Assembly (NCBI RefSeq): GCF_013283875.1
Contig: NZ_CP054139.1
Coordinates: forward strand, 1,736,001 to 1,800,000
Direction: 5' to 3'
DNA from: Mucilaginibacter mali
GTDB taxonomy: Bacteria > Bacteroidota > Bacteroidia > Sphingobacteriales > Sphingobacteriaceae
Length of the DNA stretch: 64,000 bases
This document shows positions 7,576 through 16,179 of this stretch, piece after piece. Positions within the stretch are counted from its first letter, which is position 1. The number at the start of each line of letters is the position of its first letter. The notes beneath the pieces were generated by a model. That model was given only the letters and a program-made list of their open reading frames with translations, had not been told where the DNA came from and did not search any database. The translations under genes and the position numbers were made by a program.

Positions 7576-8424
7576 ATGCAGATCAGTTGCGATTTTAAGT
7601 CGATAGTAGACCGTTACGATATTATTTTCTTCGATGCCTTTGGCGTTATTAAAAACTATAAAGGTTTGGTGCCGGGTATCGAGGGCACATTTGCCTATCT
7701 CGAAGCACAAAACAAAGAGTACTACATCGTTACCAATGATGCTTCGCGCAGCCCGTTTCAATTGGCTGAGTCATACCATAACAAAGGATTGCACGCCATT
7801 ACGCACGACAGGATCATATCCTCAGGCATGCTGGCCAAAGATTATCTTGATTTGAAAGTGCCTCAAGGGATTGTTGCCTACCTGGGTACGCCCGATTCGG
7901 CTCATTATATCGAAAGCCAGGGCTTGCATACCTTGCCCATCAGCCAGGTAAATGATGATAATATCAACGAGGTAAGCGCGCTGGTGTTTTTAGATGACGA
8001 GGGCTTCGATTGGTTTAGCGATCTGAATAAATGCGTTAACCTGCTGCGAAAACGCAATATTCCGGCCATTGTGGCCAATACAGACAGGGCGTACCCCCTC
8101 AACCTGCACGATGTTTCCATCGCCATTGGCGGGTTAGCCAACATGATCGAGAATATCGTCGGTAAAAAGTTTATCCGCTTCGGTAAACCCGATTCGCAAA
8201 TGTTCATGTTCGCTTACGACCTGATCCGCGAGCGGCGCCCCATCGACAAAAAAAATATCGTAATGGTAGGGGATACCCTGCAAACCGATATTATGGGCGG
8301 CAATAAATTTGGGTTCGATACAGTGTTGGTACTATCGGGCAATACCCAAAAAGTGGATGCCAAAACCCGTATCAATTCCACGGGCATCGTACCCACTTAT
8401 ATCTGCGAGTCGGCTGTTATTTAA
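7576..8424 (+). CDS. HAD-superfamily subfamily IIA hydrolase
   Basis: 282 residues with HAD-IIA motifs: motif I FFDAFGVI, motif II YIVTNDASRS, the Lys of motif III before PDSQMF, and motif IV VMVGDTLQTDIMGGN. The second Asp of motif I, the usual acid/base, is Phe. A similar change (DxWG) is known in the TIGR01459-like IIA group, so activity may differ from NagD-type phosphatases. The gene follows the kinase gene by 3 bases and ends 8 bases inside the convergent outer-membrane gene. A sugar- or amide-phosphate phosphatase in the same pathway as the ligase and kinase is inferred from position only. Confidence 0.83.
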   Translation: MQISCDFKSIVDRYDIIFFDAFGVIKNYKGLVPGIEGTFAYLEAQNKEYYIVTNDASRSPFQLAESYHNKGLHAITHDRIISSGMLAKDYLDLKVPQGIVAYLGTPDSAHYIESQGLHTLPISQVNDDNINEVSALVFLDDEGFDWFSDLNKCVNLLRKRNIPAIVANTDRAYPLNLHDVSIAIGGLANMIENIVGKKFIRFGKPDSQMFMFAYDLIRERRPIDKKNIVMVGDTLQTDIMGGNKFGFDTVLVLSGNTQKVDAKTRINSTGIVPTYICESAVI

Positions 8425-9187
8425 ACCGCCGGCCTAAAATGATTTTAATAATACCGCTGTCGCCGCTTTGAGTAAGACCGACGCCGTAGCCGGCATTAAA
8501 CTCCCAGTTCTCGCCAAAGTTAAGATCGGTAGCCAGGTAAACCGCATGTTCCTGCTGTTGGATGGGGGAATAATGAAAGAAGCGGCCTGTAGCTCCATAA
8601 TATTCAAAACCCAGGGCCACAACATTGCTTACATCGTAGCTGGCCTTAAGGTTGGGCTCAAAAACAAAGCCGATATCCGAATCTTCGCCGGCAAAACTTT
8701 TACCCAGGGTGGGGTTGAATGAGACATACAGCTTGTTCCATTTTTTATCAACTATCGGCCTGATCTCCAAATCGAACGTACTGCCGGCAAAGGCCGCCTT
8801 TTGAAAACCAAATTCGGTAGAGAGGCTAACACCAACAGGCCAGTGCCATGATTCGGGTGCGGCAACGCGCGGGCGCAGGTGAGAGCCTACATAGGCCGTG
8901 CGTCCATCGTTACCAACCGAATTGAAGATATAAAAGCCGGTTTCGAAACAGGAGGTCCAGCCGTGGGTGATCTCGATGGTTTCGTGAAAAACGTGATTAG
9001 TTGGTAGTACACCATTTACGGTAGTCTTGCTGCCATCGAAGGTAAAGTTACTATGAAGTTCTACCATCGTTTGCCCTTTTTCTACTGTGGACGATCCGTA
9101 AACCTGTATTTCGTAGTTATCCTGGGCCTGGCTGGTGCTTATAAAAAATAAAATAAAAATAATTGCGGTTAGTAAAGGTTTGATCAT
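8417..9187 (-). CDS. Secreted outer-membrane beta-barrel-like protein
   Basis: About 256 residues from the ATG at 9187. That start gives a clean signal peptide (MIKPLLTAIIFILF, cleavage near SQAQ); the longer frame to 9241 adds 18 unlikely residues. The mature part is rich in alternating aromatic and small residues (FETGFYIFNSV, VSLSTEFGFQKAAF, VVALGFEYYGATGRF) and ends in GRRFK, with a pattern of beta strands typical of a small outer-membrane barrel. I do not recognise a specific family; it may be a transporter-like or phenol-degradation-type barrel. Its stop overlaps the HAD gene by 8 bases tail to tail. Confidence 0.7.
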   Translation of the reverse strand: MIKPLLTAIIFILFFISTSQAQDNYEIQVYGSSTVEKGQTMVELHSNFTFDGSKTTVNGVLPTNHVFHETIEITHGWTSCFETGFYIFNSVGNDGRTAYVGSHLRPRVAAPESWHWPVGVSLSTEFGFQKAAFAGSTFDLEIRPIVDKKWNKLYVSFNPTLGKSFAGEDSDIGFVFEPNLKASYDVSNVVALGFEYYGATGRFFHYSPIQQQEHAVYLATDLNFGENWEFNAGYGVGLTQSGDSGIIKIILGRRFK

Positions 9188-9359
9188 AGTTTGATTAATG
9201 GGGTGATATATAATTGGTTTAAAGGTAATTATAAACCACAATCAATACTATTTGTAAACGATATTTTGCAAAGAGGGGCAGCGAAAATAAAAATAATTGA
9301 TACATCAGGAAACCAAACACAATTTTACATCGTTATATAAGTGTGATAAGGTTTAGGTT

Positions 9360-9420
9360 GGTCGCAGCCTGAGGAGGTTGCGACCGAAACCCCTGCCGCC
9401 AGGCAGGGGTTTCTTTTTTT
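9360..9420 (+). ncRNA. Two tandem hairpins ending in a terminator; candidate small RNA 3' end
   Basis: Stem 1 pairs 9360-9370 with 9375-9385 (11 bp, one G-T) with loop GAGG. Stem 2 is a perfect 11-bp stem, 9387-9397 with 9402-9412, loop GCCA, followed by C and T7. No plus-strand gene lies upstream, since the preceding gene is on the minus strand, so this terminator should end an independent transcript that starts between 9242 and 9340. The rest of 9242-9716 shows no ORF or clear promoter. It could also be a relict 3' end. Confidence 0.45.
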
Positions 9421-9716
9421 ATAATTATTCCACAATTGTTGTTAAAATGTCATAGCTTTATGACTTTATGATGATATTACATTAGTTTAACATAGCAATA
9501 ATATCATTGTAGCAGCAAGGAATACTTTGAACTTACCCCGCCAAATTATCTCCCGCTATTTTTTTAGATTATTCACTGATTGTTAAATGCTTTGATGGAT
9601 GTTAATTTTATATTAAAATATTTTCTTAAATTTTAACCCTGAATACACTAAGCACAAAGCGTTAACGTTCTTTTAAAGATATATCCTAATCAAAACCAAG
9701 TATTATACCCTAATTT

Positions 9717-10712
9717 ATGGCCATTAAAAAAACAGATTTTACCTATTCAGCACATTCCGAACCACACAAGATCCGAACTAAACAAATTTTAAAAGAGCAT
9801 CCGGACATGCGGAAACTGATAGGCAAAAACCCGTATACCATATTTGCCATAATAGGTTTAGTCGCTTTTCAAATCACAGCCGCGTGGCTGGTATCGGCAC
9901 AATCGTGGTGGGTGGTGTTCGCCGTAGCTTATTTCCTGGGTGCCTTTGCCGATCACTCGTTGTTTGTAATGATACACGAGTGTACGCACCAGTTATTATT
10001 TAAAAACCGTGCTGCTAACCGTTGGGCCAGTATTTTGGCCAATACACCACAAATATTCCCAAGCGCTATCTCGTTCGAACATTTTCACCTGAAGCACCAT
10101 TCGTTCCAGGGTGTGCATGAGCTGGATGCCGATCTGCCCAGCAAATGGGAGGCAAAACTCATCAATAACAGTTTTTTAGGCAAGGCTATCTGGCTGCTGT
10201 TCTTCCCGTTGTTTCAATTCTTCAGGTTGCCGCGTTTAAAGGAAATTAAAAGTGTTGATGGCTGGGTGATCACCAATTTTGTGGTACAGGTTGTCTTCAC
10301 AGTAGCTATCTGCTACTTCTTCGGCTGGCATGGTTTGGCTTATCTGTTGTTAAGCTTCTTCTTCTCGGTAGGCTTGCACCCGCTTGGTGCCCGCTGGATC
10401 CAGGAACATTATCTAACCCATAACGAAGAGCAGGAAACTTACAGCTACTACGGTGTGCTGAACAACGTGTCATTCAACGTAGGCTACCATAACGAACATC
10501 ACGATTTCCCATCCATCCCATGGAATAAATTGCCACAGATCAAATCGACAGCTCCGGCTTATTACGATTCGCTGCAATCGCACAAATCGTGGACGAAGCT
10601 TTGGCTGCGCTTTTTGTTCGATAGGGAGATCTCGCTGTTTAACCGGATCCTGCGTAAAGAACGTGGCAGCATTAGCGTAAAACAATCGTACAACAGCACG
10701 CTGCAACAATAA
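9717..10712 (+). CDS. Fatty acid desaturase resembling sphingolipid delta-4 desaturase (DEGS1-like)
   Basis: 331-residue membrane di-iron desaturase/hydroxylase. Three His boxes are complete: HECTH (87-91), HLKHH (124-128) and HNEHH (258-262). Hydrophobic segments lie at about 40-60, 63-80, 155-170 and 185-215. The segment TYSYYGVLNNVSFNVGYHNE, the following HHDFPSIP, and GLHPLGARWIQEHY closely match human dihydroceramide desaturase as I recall its sequence; length and box spacing also fit. Sphingobacteriaceae make dihydroceramides, so insertion of a C4 double bond or hydroxyl is a reasonable role. Acyl-chain desaturation is the alternative. ATG was chosen as the first start after a non-coding leader. 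Confidence 0.85.
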   Translation: MAIKKTDFTYSAHSEPHKIRTKQILKEHPDMRKLIGKNPYTIFAIIGLVAFQITAAWLVSAQSWWVVFAVAYFLGAFADHSLFVMIHECTHQLLFKNRAANRWASILANTPQIFPSAISFEHFHLKHHSFQGVHELDADLPSKWEAKLINNSFLGKAIWLLFFPLFQFFRLPRLKEIKSVDGWVITNFVVQVVFTVAICYFFGWHGLAYLLLSFFFSVGLHPLGARWIQEHYLTHNEEQETYSYYGVLNNVSFNVGYHNEHHDFPSIPWNKLPQIKSTAPAYYDSLQSHKSWTKLWLRFLFDREISLFNRILRKERGSISVKQSYNSTLQQ

Positions 10713-10724
10713 TTTATTTGTGAT

Positions 10725-10754
10725 TATATTTGGCATAACAGCTTTGTTATGCCA
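10725..10754 (+). promoter_or_regulatory. TAnnTTTG box and start-codon hairpin before the 10749 gene
   Basis: TATATTTG (10725-10732) fits the Bacteroidota -7 box. Overlapping it, TGGCATAACA (10731-10740) pairs perfectly with TGTTATGCCA (10745-10754), loop GCTT, so the ATG at 10749 lies inside the right arm. It could be an operator on DNA, or an RNA stem that hides the start. Confidence 0.4.
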
Positions 10755-11183
10755 AACAGATCATTTCTTTCGTTAGCCGGTTTTATCCTGTTGATAGCCG
10801 CTACCTATTGCCCGCTCATCAAGCCTTTCGGGATCTTCCCGGCTATGGATATTTACGATCTGAAGCAGGCCTTCGGTATTACGCTTTTGCTGGTAGGTGT
10901 CATCGGCATTTTGGGGATCGTATTGCGTCAGCGGGGCATCGCTAAATTATGCGCATGGGCTTCGCTATTGTTGATCGTAATATTTTATGCGGGTGTGCAA
11001 TTCCAGGTACATCATTTCTTTACGTTTATTCCCTTTGGTTCGGTAGCGCGGTTTTTAACCCGGCAGATCCGGCTTAAGTGGGGATGGTATTTATTATTTG
11101 CCGGGCCTGTTTTGGCAATAGCCGGAATTTATACAACTAAACGAAGTAACACAGCTTCAAATAATCAACAAAAACAAAACTGA
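10749..11183 (+). CDS. Hypothetical integral membrane protein
   Basis: 144 residues with about four hydrophobic segments (near 6-22, 35-56, 64-82, 110-128) and a short basic tail (TTKRSNTASNNQQKQN). No catalytic motif or family is recognised. It follows the desaturase gene by 36 bases and may be co-transcribed, but it has its own candidate promoter and a hairpin over the start codon. Confidence 0.65.
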   Translation: MPNRSFLSLAGFILLIAATYCPLIKPFGIFPAMDIYDLKQAFGITLLLVGVIGILGIVLRQRGIAKLCAWASLLLIVIFYAGVQFQVHHFFTFIPFGSVARFLTRQIRLKWGWYLLFAGPVLAIAGIYTTKRSNTASNNQQKQN

Positions 11184-11279
11184 TTTGACAGCAACTTGTA
11201 TAAATACTTAATTTGCGATAAGTATAAGCTATCTTTATCATCGTTTGTATTTAAAGCAACATCATTAAACCGCTGTTAA

Positions 11280-14200
11280 ATGTTTAAATTCTCTTTTCGT
11301 AATCAGGTTCTTTTAGGGTTTGCGATATCTATTCTATTGGTATTTGCCGTTGGCCTGTTATCTAATAACAGCATTAAAGAGTTAGAGGGCGACATGGGCA
11401 TGGTTGAGCACACCCAACAGGTGATCAATACATCCGACGAACTTTTACAAAACTTAATTGACGCCGAAACAGGGATGCGTGGGTATTGCGCATCGGAAAG
11501 GAAAGTGTTCCTGGAGCCCTATAACCAGGCACTACCCACCATTAACGAGAATTTGCGTAACCTGAAGGGGTATATCAGGGATAACCCTGCACAGGTACAA
11601 CGTACAGATACACTTGCCAAATATGTAAGCGGCGAATTGGCGATTTTAAAAGAAAATATCGAGACCCGCGATTCCAAAGGCTTAGAGTACATGGTTCAAA
11701 ACCAAATGTTTTTGAACGGAAAACGAAATATGGACATGATCCGCAGCGTGCTTTCGGAGATAAAAAAGACCGAGAGCAAGCTGATGACCGACAGAAAGAA
11801 CAGCACCCAATCTGCAGCTGATGCCGCCATCAAAATTATTTTCATGGGTTCGGCAGCGTTCCTGGCCATCATCATCATGCTGTTTATCTTTATCCAAAAA
11901 ACGTTTAACCAGCAGCGCAAAGCAGAGGAGACGATAAGGGTAGCTAATACCCAGCTTGAAGCAGTATTGGCTGAAAACGAATCCAAAAACTGGCAACTGA
12001 CCGGCACAAGCCAATTGAATGATAAAATGCAAGGCCAGCAAAGCGAAAAGGAACTATCTGAAACTATACTGGCCGAGGTTTGTAAATATACCAACGCTAT
12101 CACCGGTACACTATACCTGTTTAATGAGCAGGAACAGGCGTTAGATCTATATGCTTATTACGCCTTCCACGATCTTTCGGTAGTTAAAAAACGCATCTCA
12201 TTATCCGAAGGCTGGTTGGGTCAGGTAGCAAAAGATCAGAAGCCGGCTGTTATACAGGGTACGCTTAATGATAAACTGGGACTGGAAACTTCCATCATTA
12301 GCCAGGAACTGGCCGAGATCATGATCGTGCCGTTCTTCTTCGATAGGAAATTGAAAGGTGTTGTGGAGATCGCTTTCCAAAACCAGTTACAGGCAAACGT
12401 TAAAGATTATATCCTTGCCGTTGCAAATACCATGGGTATTGCTATCAATACCGCGCAGGCCCGCACCATTATGCACGATCTGTTTGAGGAAACTCAACAG
12501 CAGGCCGAGGAACTGGAAGCGCAACAGGAAGAAATGCGCGTAACCAACGAAGAGTTACTGAACAAAACCGAAATGCTGCAGGCGTCGGAAGAGGAACTGC
12601 GTGTGCAGCAGGAGGAATTGCGTACCATTAATGTTGAACTGGAAGAAAAAGCCAGCCTGCTTGAAGAAAAGAACCAGGCCATTGAAGAGGCCCGCGCGTC
12701 TATCAACGTTAAGGTGCAGGAGCTGGAAACTACCGGCAAATACAAATCGGAGTTTTTGGCCAACATGAGCCACGAATTACGCACACCGCTGAACAGTATT
12801 CTGGTGCTTGCGCGGATCCTGAAGGATAACAAGAGCGATAACCTGTCGGACGATCAGATCAAATACGCCAGTGTGATATTTAACGCCGGTAACGACCTGC
12901 TGACCCTGATCAACGATATCCTCGACCTGTCGAAGATAGAATCGGGCAAGCTGGAGATCATGAACGACCAGATAGCCGTGAAGGATATCCTTGATGATAT
13001 GGAAATGCTGTTCTCGGAAATGGCGGCCAACAAAAAGATCAACTTCACAAATACAGTTACCGACGTTCCGGCTAAGATATTTACCGATAAGATGCGGGTA
13101 GAGCAGGTGATCAAGAACATGCTTTCAAACGCGTTTAAGTTTACGCCTGAGGGTGGTTCGATAGCCATTAACGTTACCCCGGGCGCTGTGGCCAAAACCA
13201 TCAACTTTACTATAAAAGATAGCGGTATTGGTATAGCTCCTGAAAAACAGAAACTGATCTTCGAGGCGTTCCAGCAGGCGGATGGTTCAACCAGCCGCAA
13301 ATACGGCGGTACGGGCCTGGGCTTATCCATCAGCCGCGAATTGTCGTCGTTATTGGGCGGCCGTATCTCGGTAGCAAGTGAGCCGGGTAAAGGCAGCGAG
13401 TTTACGTTGACCATCCCTTTTGAAGCCGAAGTTAATCCCGGCCAGGAAGAAGCCTTGCCAACTGCCGAAACCTTTGTACCATCGAAAGAATTTTTAAAAC
13501 CGGCGGCACAGATAGAACGCAGAGACCCTAACAAGGAGCCCTTAGTGGTGATCGTAGAAGATGATAAAAACTTTGCCGAGATCCTGAAGGATTATGCTAA
13601 AGAACACGGCTACCGGGCTATTACCATTAACGAGGGTACACATGCCTTTGAAACCATTAAAGAGAACCAGCCCGACGCGGTAATACTGGATATTATGTTG
13701 CCGGGTAAGGATGGCTGGCAGATACTGAAAGAACTGAAGAGCGCGAGTGAAACATCGTCAATACCGGTACATTTAATGTCGGCGGGCGAGGCTGCGGCCA
13801 ATAGGGTACGCAGGGAAGGCGCCATCAGCTTTATGAAGAAGCCGATAGATACCGGTACGCTTGACAAACTATTTGGAGAGATGACAAAGCAGAGCGGGGT
13901 TGTATTTAAGCAAATATTGCTGATCGAGGACCATAAAGCACAAAGCGAAGCTTTGAAGCAGATGATGGAGAAGCAGGGCATCACGGTAGACCAGGCTTTT
14001 GATGGCGCGTCGGCATTTGAGATGCTGAATGAGCACGAATACCAGTGTGTGATACTGGATTTGAACCTGCCCGATATCTCAGGGCTCGACCTTTTAGATA
14101 AGATAAAGGCGGTTGATAAATTCGCGGGCTTACCAGTGATCGTAAATACGGCGATGGAACTGGATAAAACATCGGTAAACAGGCTGATGCAGTATGCCAA

Positions 14201-14717
14201 TGCCATGGTGGTAAAAACTACCAAATCATCAGACAGGCTGATAGATGAGGTAAACCTATTCCTGCATAAAATAAGCAGTACCCAGCAACAGGCACCGGCT
14301 GCAGGCGGCAGGCCAAGCCCGGTATCGCAGGGTAAGGAAAAACTAAAAGGCAAAAAAGTACTGGTGGTTGATGATGATATGCGTAATATCTTTGCGCTGA
14401 CAAGCGCCCTGCAAACCTTTGATCTGGTGGTGGAAATAGCCAACGATGGGGAAGAGGCCATAGCTAAATTAGAGGAAAATAGTGATATAGATATTGTGCT
14501 GATGGATATCATGATGCCAAAAATGGATGGCTACGAAGCCACACGTTATATCCGCAAGCAAAACAAATGGGCTAAGCTGCCTGTAATAGCATTAACAGCA
14601 AAGGCAATGCGGGACGACCGGGAGAAATGCATTGCTGCCGGCGCCAGTGATTATATCACCAAACCGGTAGATATCGACAGGCTGATATCCCTGATGCAAT
14701 TGTGGCTGGAAAAATAA
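11280..14717 (+). CDS. Hybrid sensor histidine kinase: CHASE3, GAF, HisKA, HATPase and three receiver domains
   Basis: 1145-residue inner-membrane sensor. Order: transmembrane segment 9-28, periplasmic CHASE3 about 35-180, transmembrane 186-208, GAF about 255-400, a Glu/Gln-rich coiled coil about 405-490, HisKA with phospho-acceptor H498 in NMSHELRTP, HATPase about 610-725 (GTGLGLSI), then three receivers with phospho-Asp D804 (VILDIMLPG), D927 (VILDLNLPD) and D1076 (VLMDIMMPK). It starts a four-gene block with cheR, cheB and a second hybrid kinase, the first gap being 3 bases. Such kinases integrate several phosphorelays; the ligand is unknown. No DNA-binding output is encoded in the block. 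Confidence 0.93.
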   Translation: MFKFSFRNQVLLGFAISILLVFAVGLLSNNSIKELEGDMGMVEHTQQVINTSDELLQNLIDAETGMRGYCASERKVFLEPYNQALPTINENLRNLKGYIRDNPAQVQRTDTLAKYVSGELAILKENIETRDSKGLEYMVQNQMFLNGKRNMDMIRSVLSEIKKTESKLMTDRKNSTQSAADAAIKIIFMGSAAFLAIIIMLFIFIQKTFNQQRKAEETIRVANTQLEAVLAENESKNWQLTGTSQLNDKMQGQQSEKELSETILAEVCKYTNAITGTLYLFNEQEQALDLYAYYAFHDLSVVKKRISLSEGWLGQVAKDQKPAVIQGTLNDKLGLETSIISQELAEIMIVPFFFDRKLKGVVEIAFQNQLQANVKDYILAVANTMGIAINTAQARTIMHDLFEETQQQAEELEAQQEEMRVTNEELLNKTEMLQASEEELRVQQEELRTINVELEEKASLLEEKNQAIEEARASINVKVQELETTGKYKSEFLANMSHELRTPLNSILVLARILKDNKSDNLSDDQIKYASVIFNAGNDLLTLINDILDLSKIESGKLEIMNDQIAVKDILDDMEMLFSEMAANKKINFTNTVTDVPAKIFTDKMRVEQVIKNMLSNAFKFTPEGGSIAINVTPGAVAKTINFTIKDSGIGIAPEKQKLIFEAFQQADGSTSRKYGGTGLGLSISRELSSLLGGRISVASEPGKGSEFTLTIPFEAEVNPGQEEALPTAETFVPSKEFLKPAAQIERRDPNKEPLVVIVEDDKNFAEILKDYAKEHGYRAITINEGTHAFETIKENQPDAVILDIMLPGKDGWQILKELKSASETSSIPVHLMSAGEAAANRVRREGAISFMKKPIDTGTLDKLFGEMTKQSGVVFKQILLIEDHKAQSEALKQMMEKQGITVDQAFDGASAFEMLNEHEYQCVILDLNLPDISGLDLLDKIKAVDKFAGLPVIVNTAMELDKTSVNRLMQYANAMVVKTTKSSDRLIDEVNLFLHKISSTQQQAPAAGGRPSPVSQGKEKLKGKKVLVVDDDMRNIFALTSALQTFDLVVEIANDGEEAIAKLEENSDIDIVLMDIMMPKMDGYEATRYIRKQNKWAKLPVIALTAKAMRDDREKCIAAGASDYITKPVDIDRLISLMQLWLEK

Positions 14718-14720
14718 TAT

Positions 14721-15557
14721 ATGGATGATGCTAACCCTTACGGCAACATAACTACGCCGCAACTACTCGAACTTATTGACCTGGTAAAACGGGTGCATGG
14801 GTTCGATTTTTCTCAGTATACCAAGGCCTCGCTGAAGCGCAGGCTGGCCCGTATTATGCAGTTTAAAAAACTGTCGTTTTACGATTTGAAGCATGTGCTG
14901 GTGAACGATCAGCAGATCTTCCAGGATTTTTTGGAAGAGATCACCGTCAATGTTACCGAAATGTTCCGCGATCCATCGTTCTATAAATCGCTGAACAACC
15001 ATGTGCTGCCTTATCTGTCGTCATATCAGCATATAAAAATATGGAGCGCCGGCTGCTCGTCGGGCGAAGAGGTTTACTCGCTGGCTATTTTATTGAAAGA
15101 AGCCAATTTGCGCCAAAAATCATTTATATACGGCACCGATATCAATACCGAAGTACTTAAGGAAGCGCGCATGGGGATATATAGTTTGCGCAAAATAAAA
15201 ACCTATGCCGAGAATTATTCGTTTACAGGTTTGCCGGGCACGATAACCGATCATTTTACCATTATGTACGATGCGGCCAGCATCCATAGCGAGTATAAGC
15301 AAAACACGCTGTTCTCGGTACATAATTTAATATCGGATACGGTGTTTAACGAGTTTCAGCTCATCAGCTGCCGAAACGTGTTTATTTACTTCGAATCGGA
15401 GTTGCAGGAGCGCATACTGGAACTGTTTTACAAAAGCCTGTGCCCGCTGGGTTTCCTGTGCCTGGGCAGTAAAGAGGCCATACGGTCGGACTTTTTCAGG
15501 AAGCGGTTTAAAGTAATAGACCAAAAAGAGAATATATACCAAAAAATTGGCACTTAA
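14721..15557 (+). CDS. cheR: CheR-type protein-glutamate methyltransferase
   Basis: 278 residues. An N-terminal helical domain (about 1-75) with the TEMFRD motif is followed by a Rossmann methyltransferase domain: SAM-binding IWSAGCSSGEEVYSLA, acidic YGTDIN, and ISCRNVFIYF. It would transfer methyl groups to glutamyl side chains of a receptor-like partner. No methyl-accepting protein, CheA or CheW is in the window, so the target may be the coiled coil of the neighbouring kinase, as suggested for other CheR/CheB-kinase sets. The stop overlaps the cheB start by 11 bases. Confidence 0.92.
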   Translation: MDDANPYGNITTPQLLELIDLVKRVHGFDFSQYTKASLKRRLARIMQFKKLSFYDLKHVLVNDQQIFQDFLEEITVNVTEMFRDPSFYKSLNNHVLPYLSSYQHIKIWSAGCSSGEEVYSLAILLKEANLRQKSFIYGTDINTEVLKEARMGIYSLRKIKTYAENYSFTGLPGTITDHFTIMYDAASIHSEYKQNTLFSVHNLISDTVFNEFQLISCRNVFIYFESELQERILELFYKSLCPLGFLCLGSKEAIRSDFFRKRFKVIDQKENIYQKIGT

Positions 15558-16134
15558 TAAAGATATCGTTCAACGCTGGCACAACTCGCAGGTTGTGCTG
15601 ATCGGCGGCTCCGCCGGGTCTTTCAAACCTATATTTCGTGCTGTTAAAAATTTTACCGATAGCCTCAACAAGTCTGTAATTATCGTCATCCACCGGAAAA
15701 AGAATTTTTTTAGCGAAATAGAAAAACTGTTTGCCGAAAATAGTCGTATGTTGCTGAAGGAGATATCGGATAAAGATGTGATCAGGAATAATACCGTTTA
15801 CATTGCGCCGGCTAACTATCATGTACTGATAGAAAGTGAAAAGGTGTTCAGCCTGGATGTTTCAGACGCGGTGTGGTATTCAAAACCATCGATAGATGTA
15901 ACATTTGAAAGTGCCGCCGATGTTTATGGCAGTCAATGTACGGCCATACTATTATCAGGTGCTAACCAGGATGGTGCCGAAGGCTTGCTGAAGCTAAAAA
16001 CTGCAGGAGCTTTAACCATAGTGCAGGATCCGGATGAAGCCGACATGGCAGAAATGCCGCTATCAGCCATTCATTTAGGTGCTGCCAGGTATATCCTGTC
16101 AAACGATGAAATATTTGAATTATTAAAAATATAA
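15547..16134 (+). CDS. cheB: Stand-alone CheB methylesterase domain protein
   Basis: 195 residues, catalytic domain only, with no receiver. The triad is visible: Ser22 in IGGSAGS, His49 in VIHRKK, and Asp142 in LLSGANQDGAEG. It would remove methyl groups added by the CheR encoded just upstream. The frame begins with TTG at 15547, overlapping cheR by 11 bases; no in-frame ATG lies before the catalytic Ser, so a non-ATG start is needed. Without a receiver its control must come from partners, probably the kinases on either side. Confidence 0.9.
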   Translation: MALNKDIVQRWHNSQVVLIGGSAGSFKPIFRAVKNFTDSLNKSVIIVIHRKKNFFSEIEKLFAENSRMLLKEISDKDVIRNNTVYIAPANYHVLIESEKVFSLDVSDAVWYSKPSIDVTFESAADVYGSQCTAILLSGANQDGAEGLLKLKTAGALTIVQDPDEADMAEMPLSAIHLGAARYILSNDEIFELLKI

Positions 16135-16179
16135 TACACTTACATAGCTCAATCCTTACCTCACATTAGGAATATTCAC

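Noticed and set aside
11682-13534. Long antisense frames inside the hybrid kinase gene
   Set aside because: They mirror a strongly coding plus-strand gene with recognisable domains and have no features of their own.
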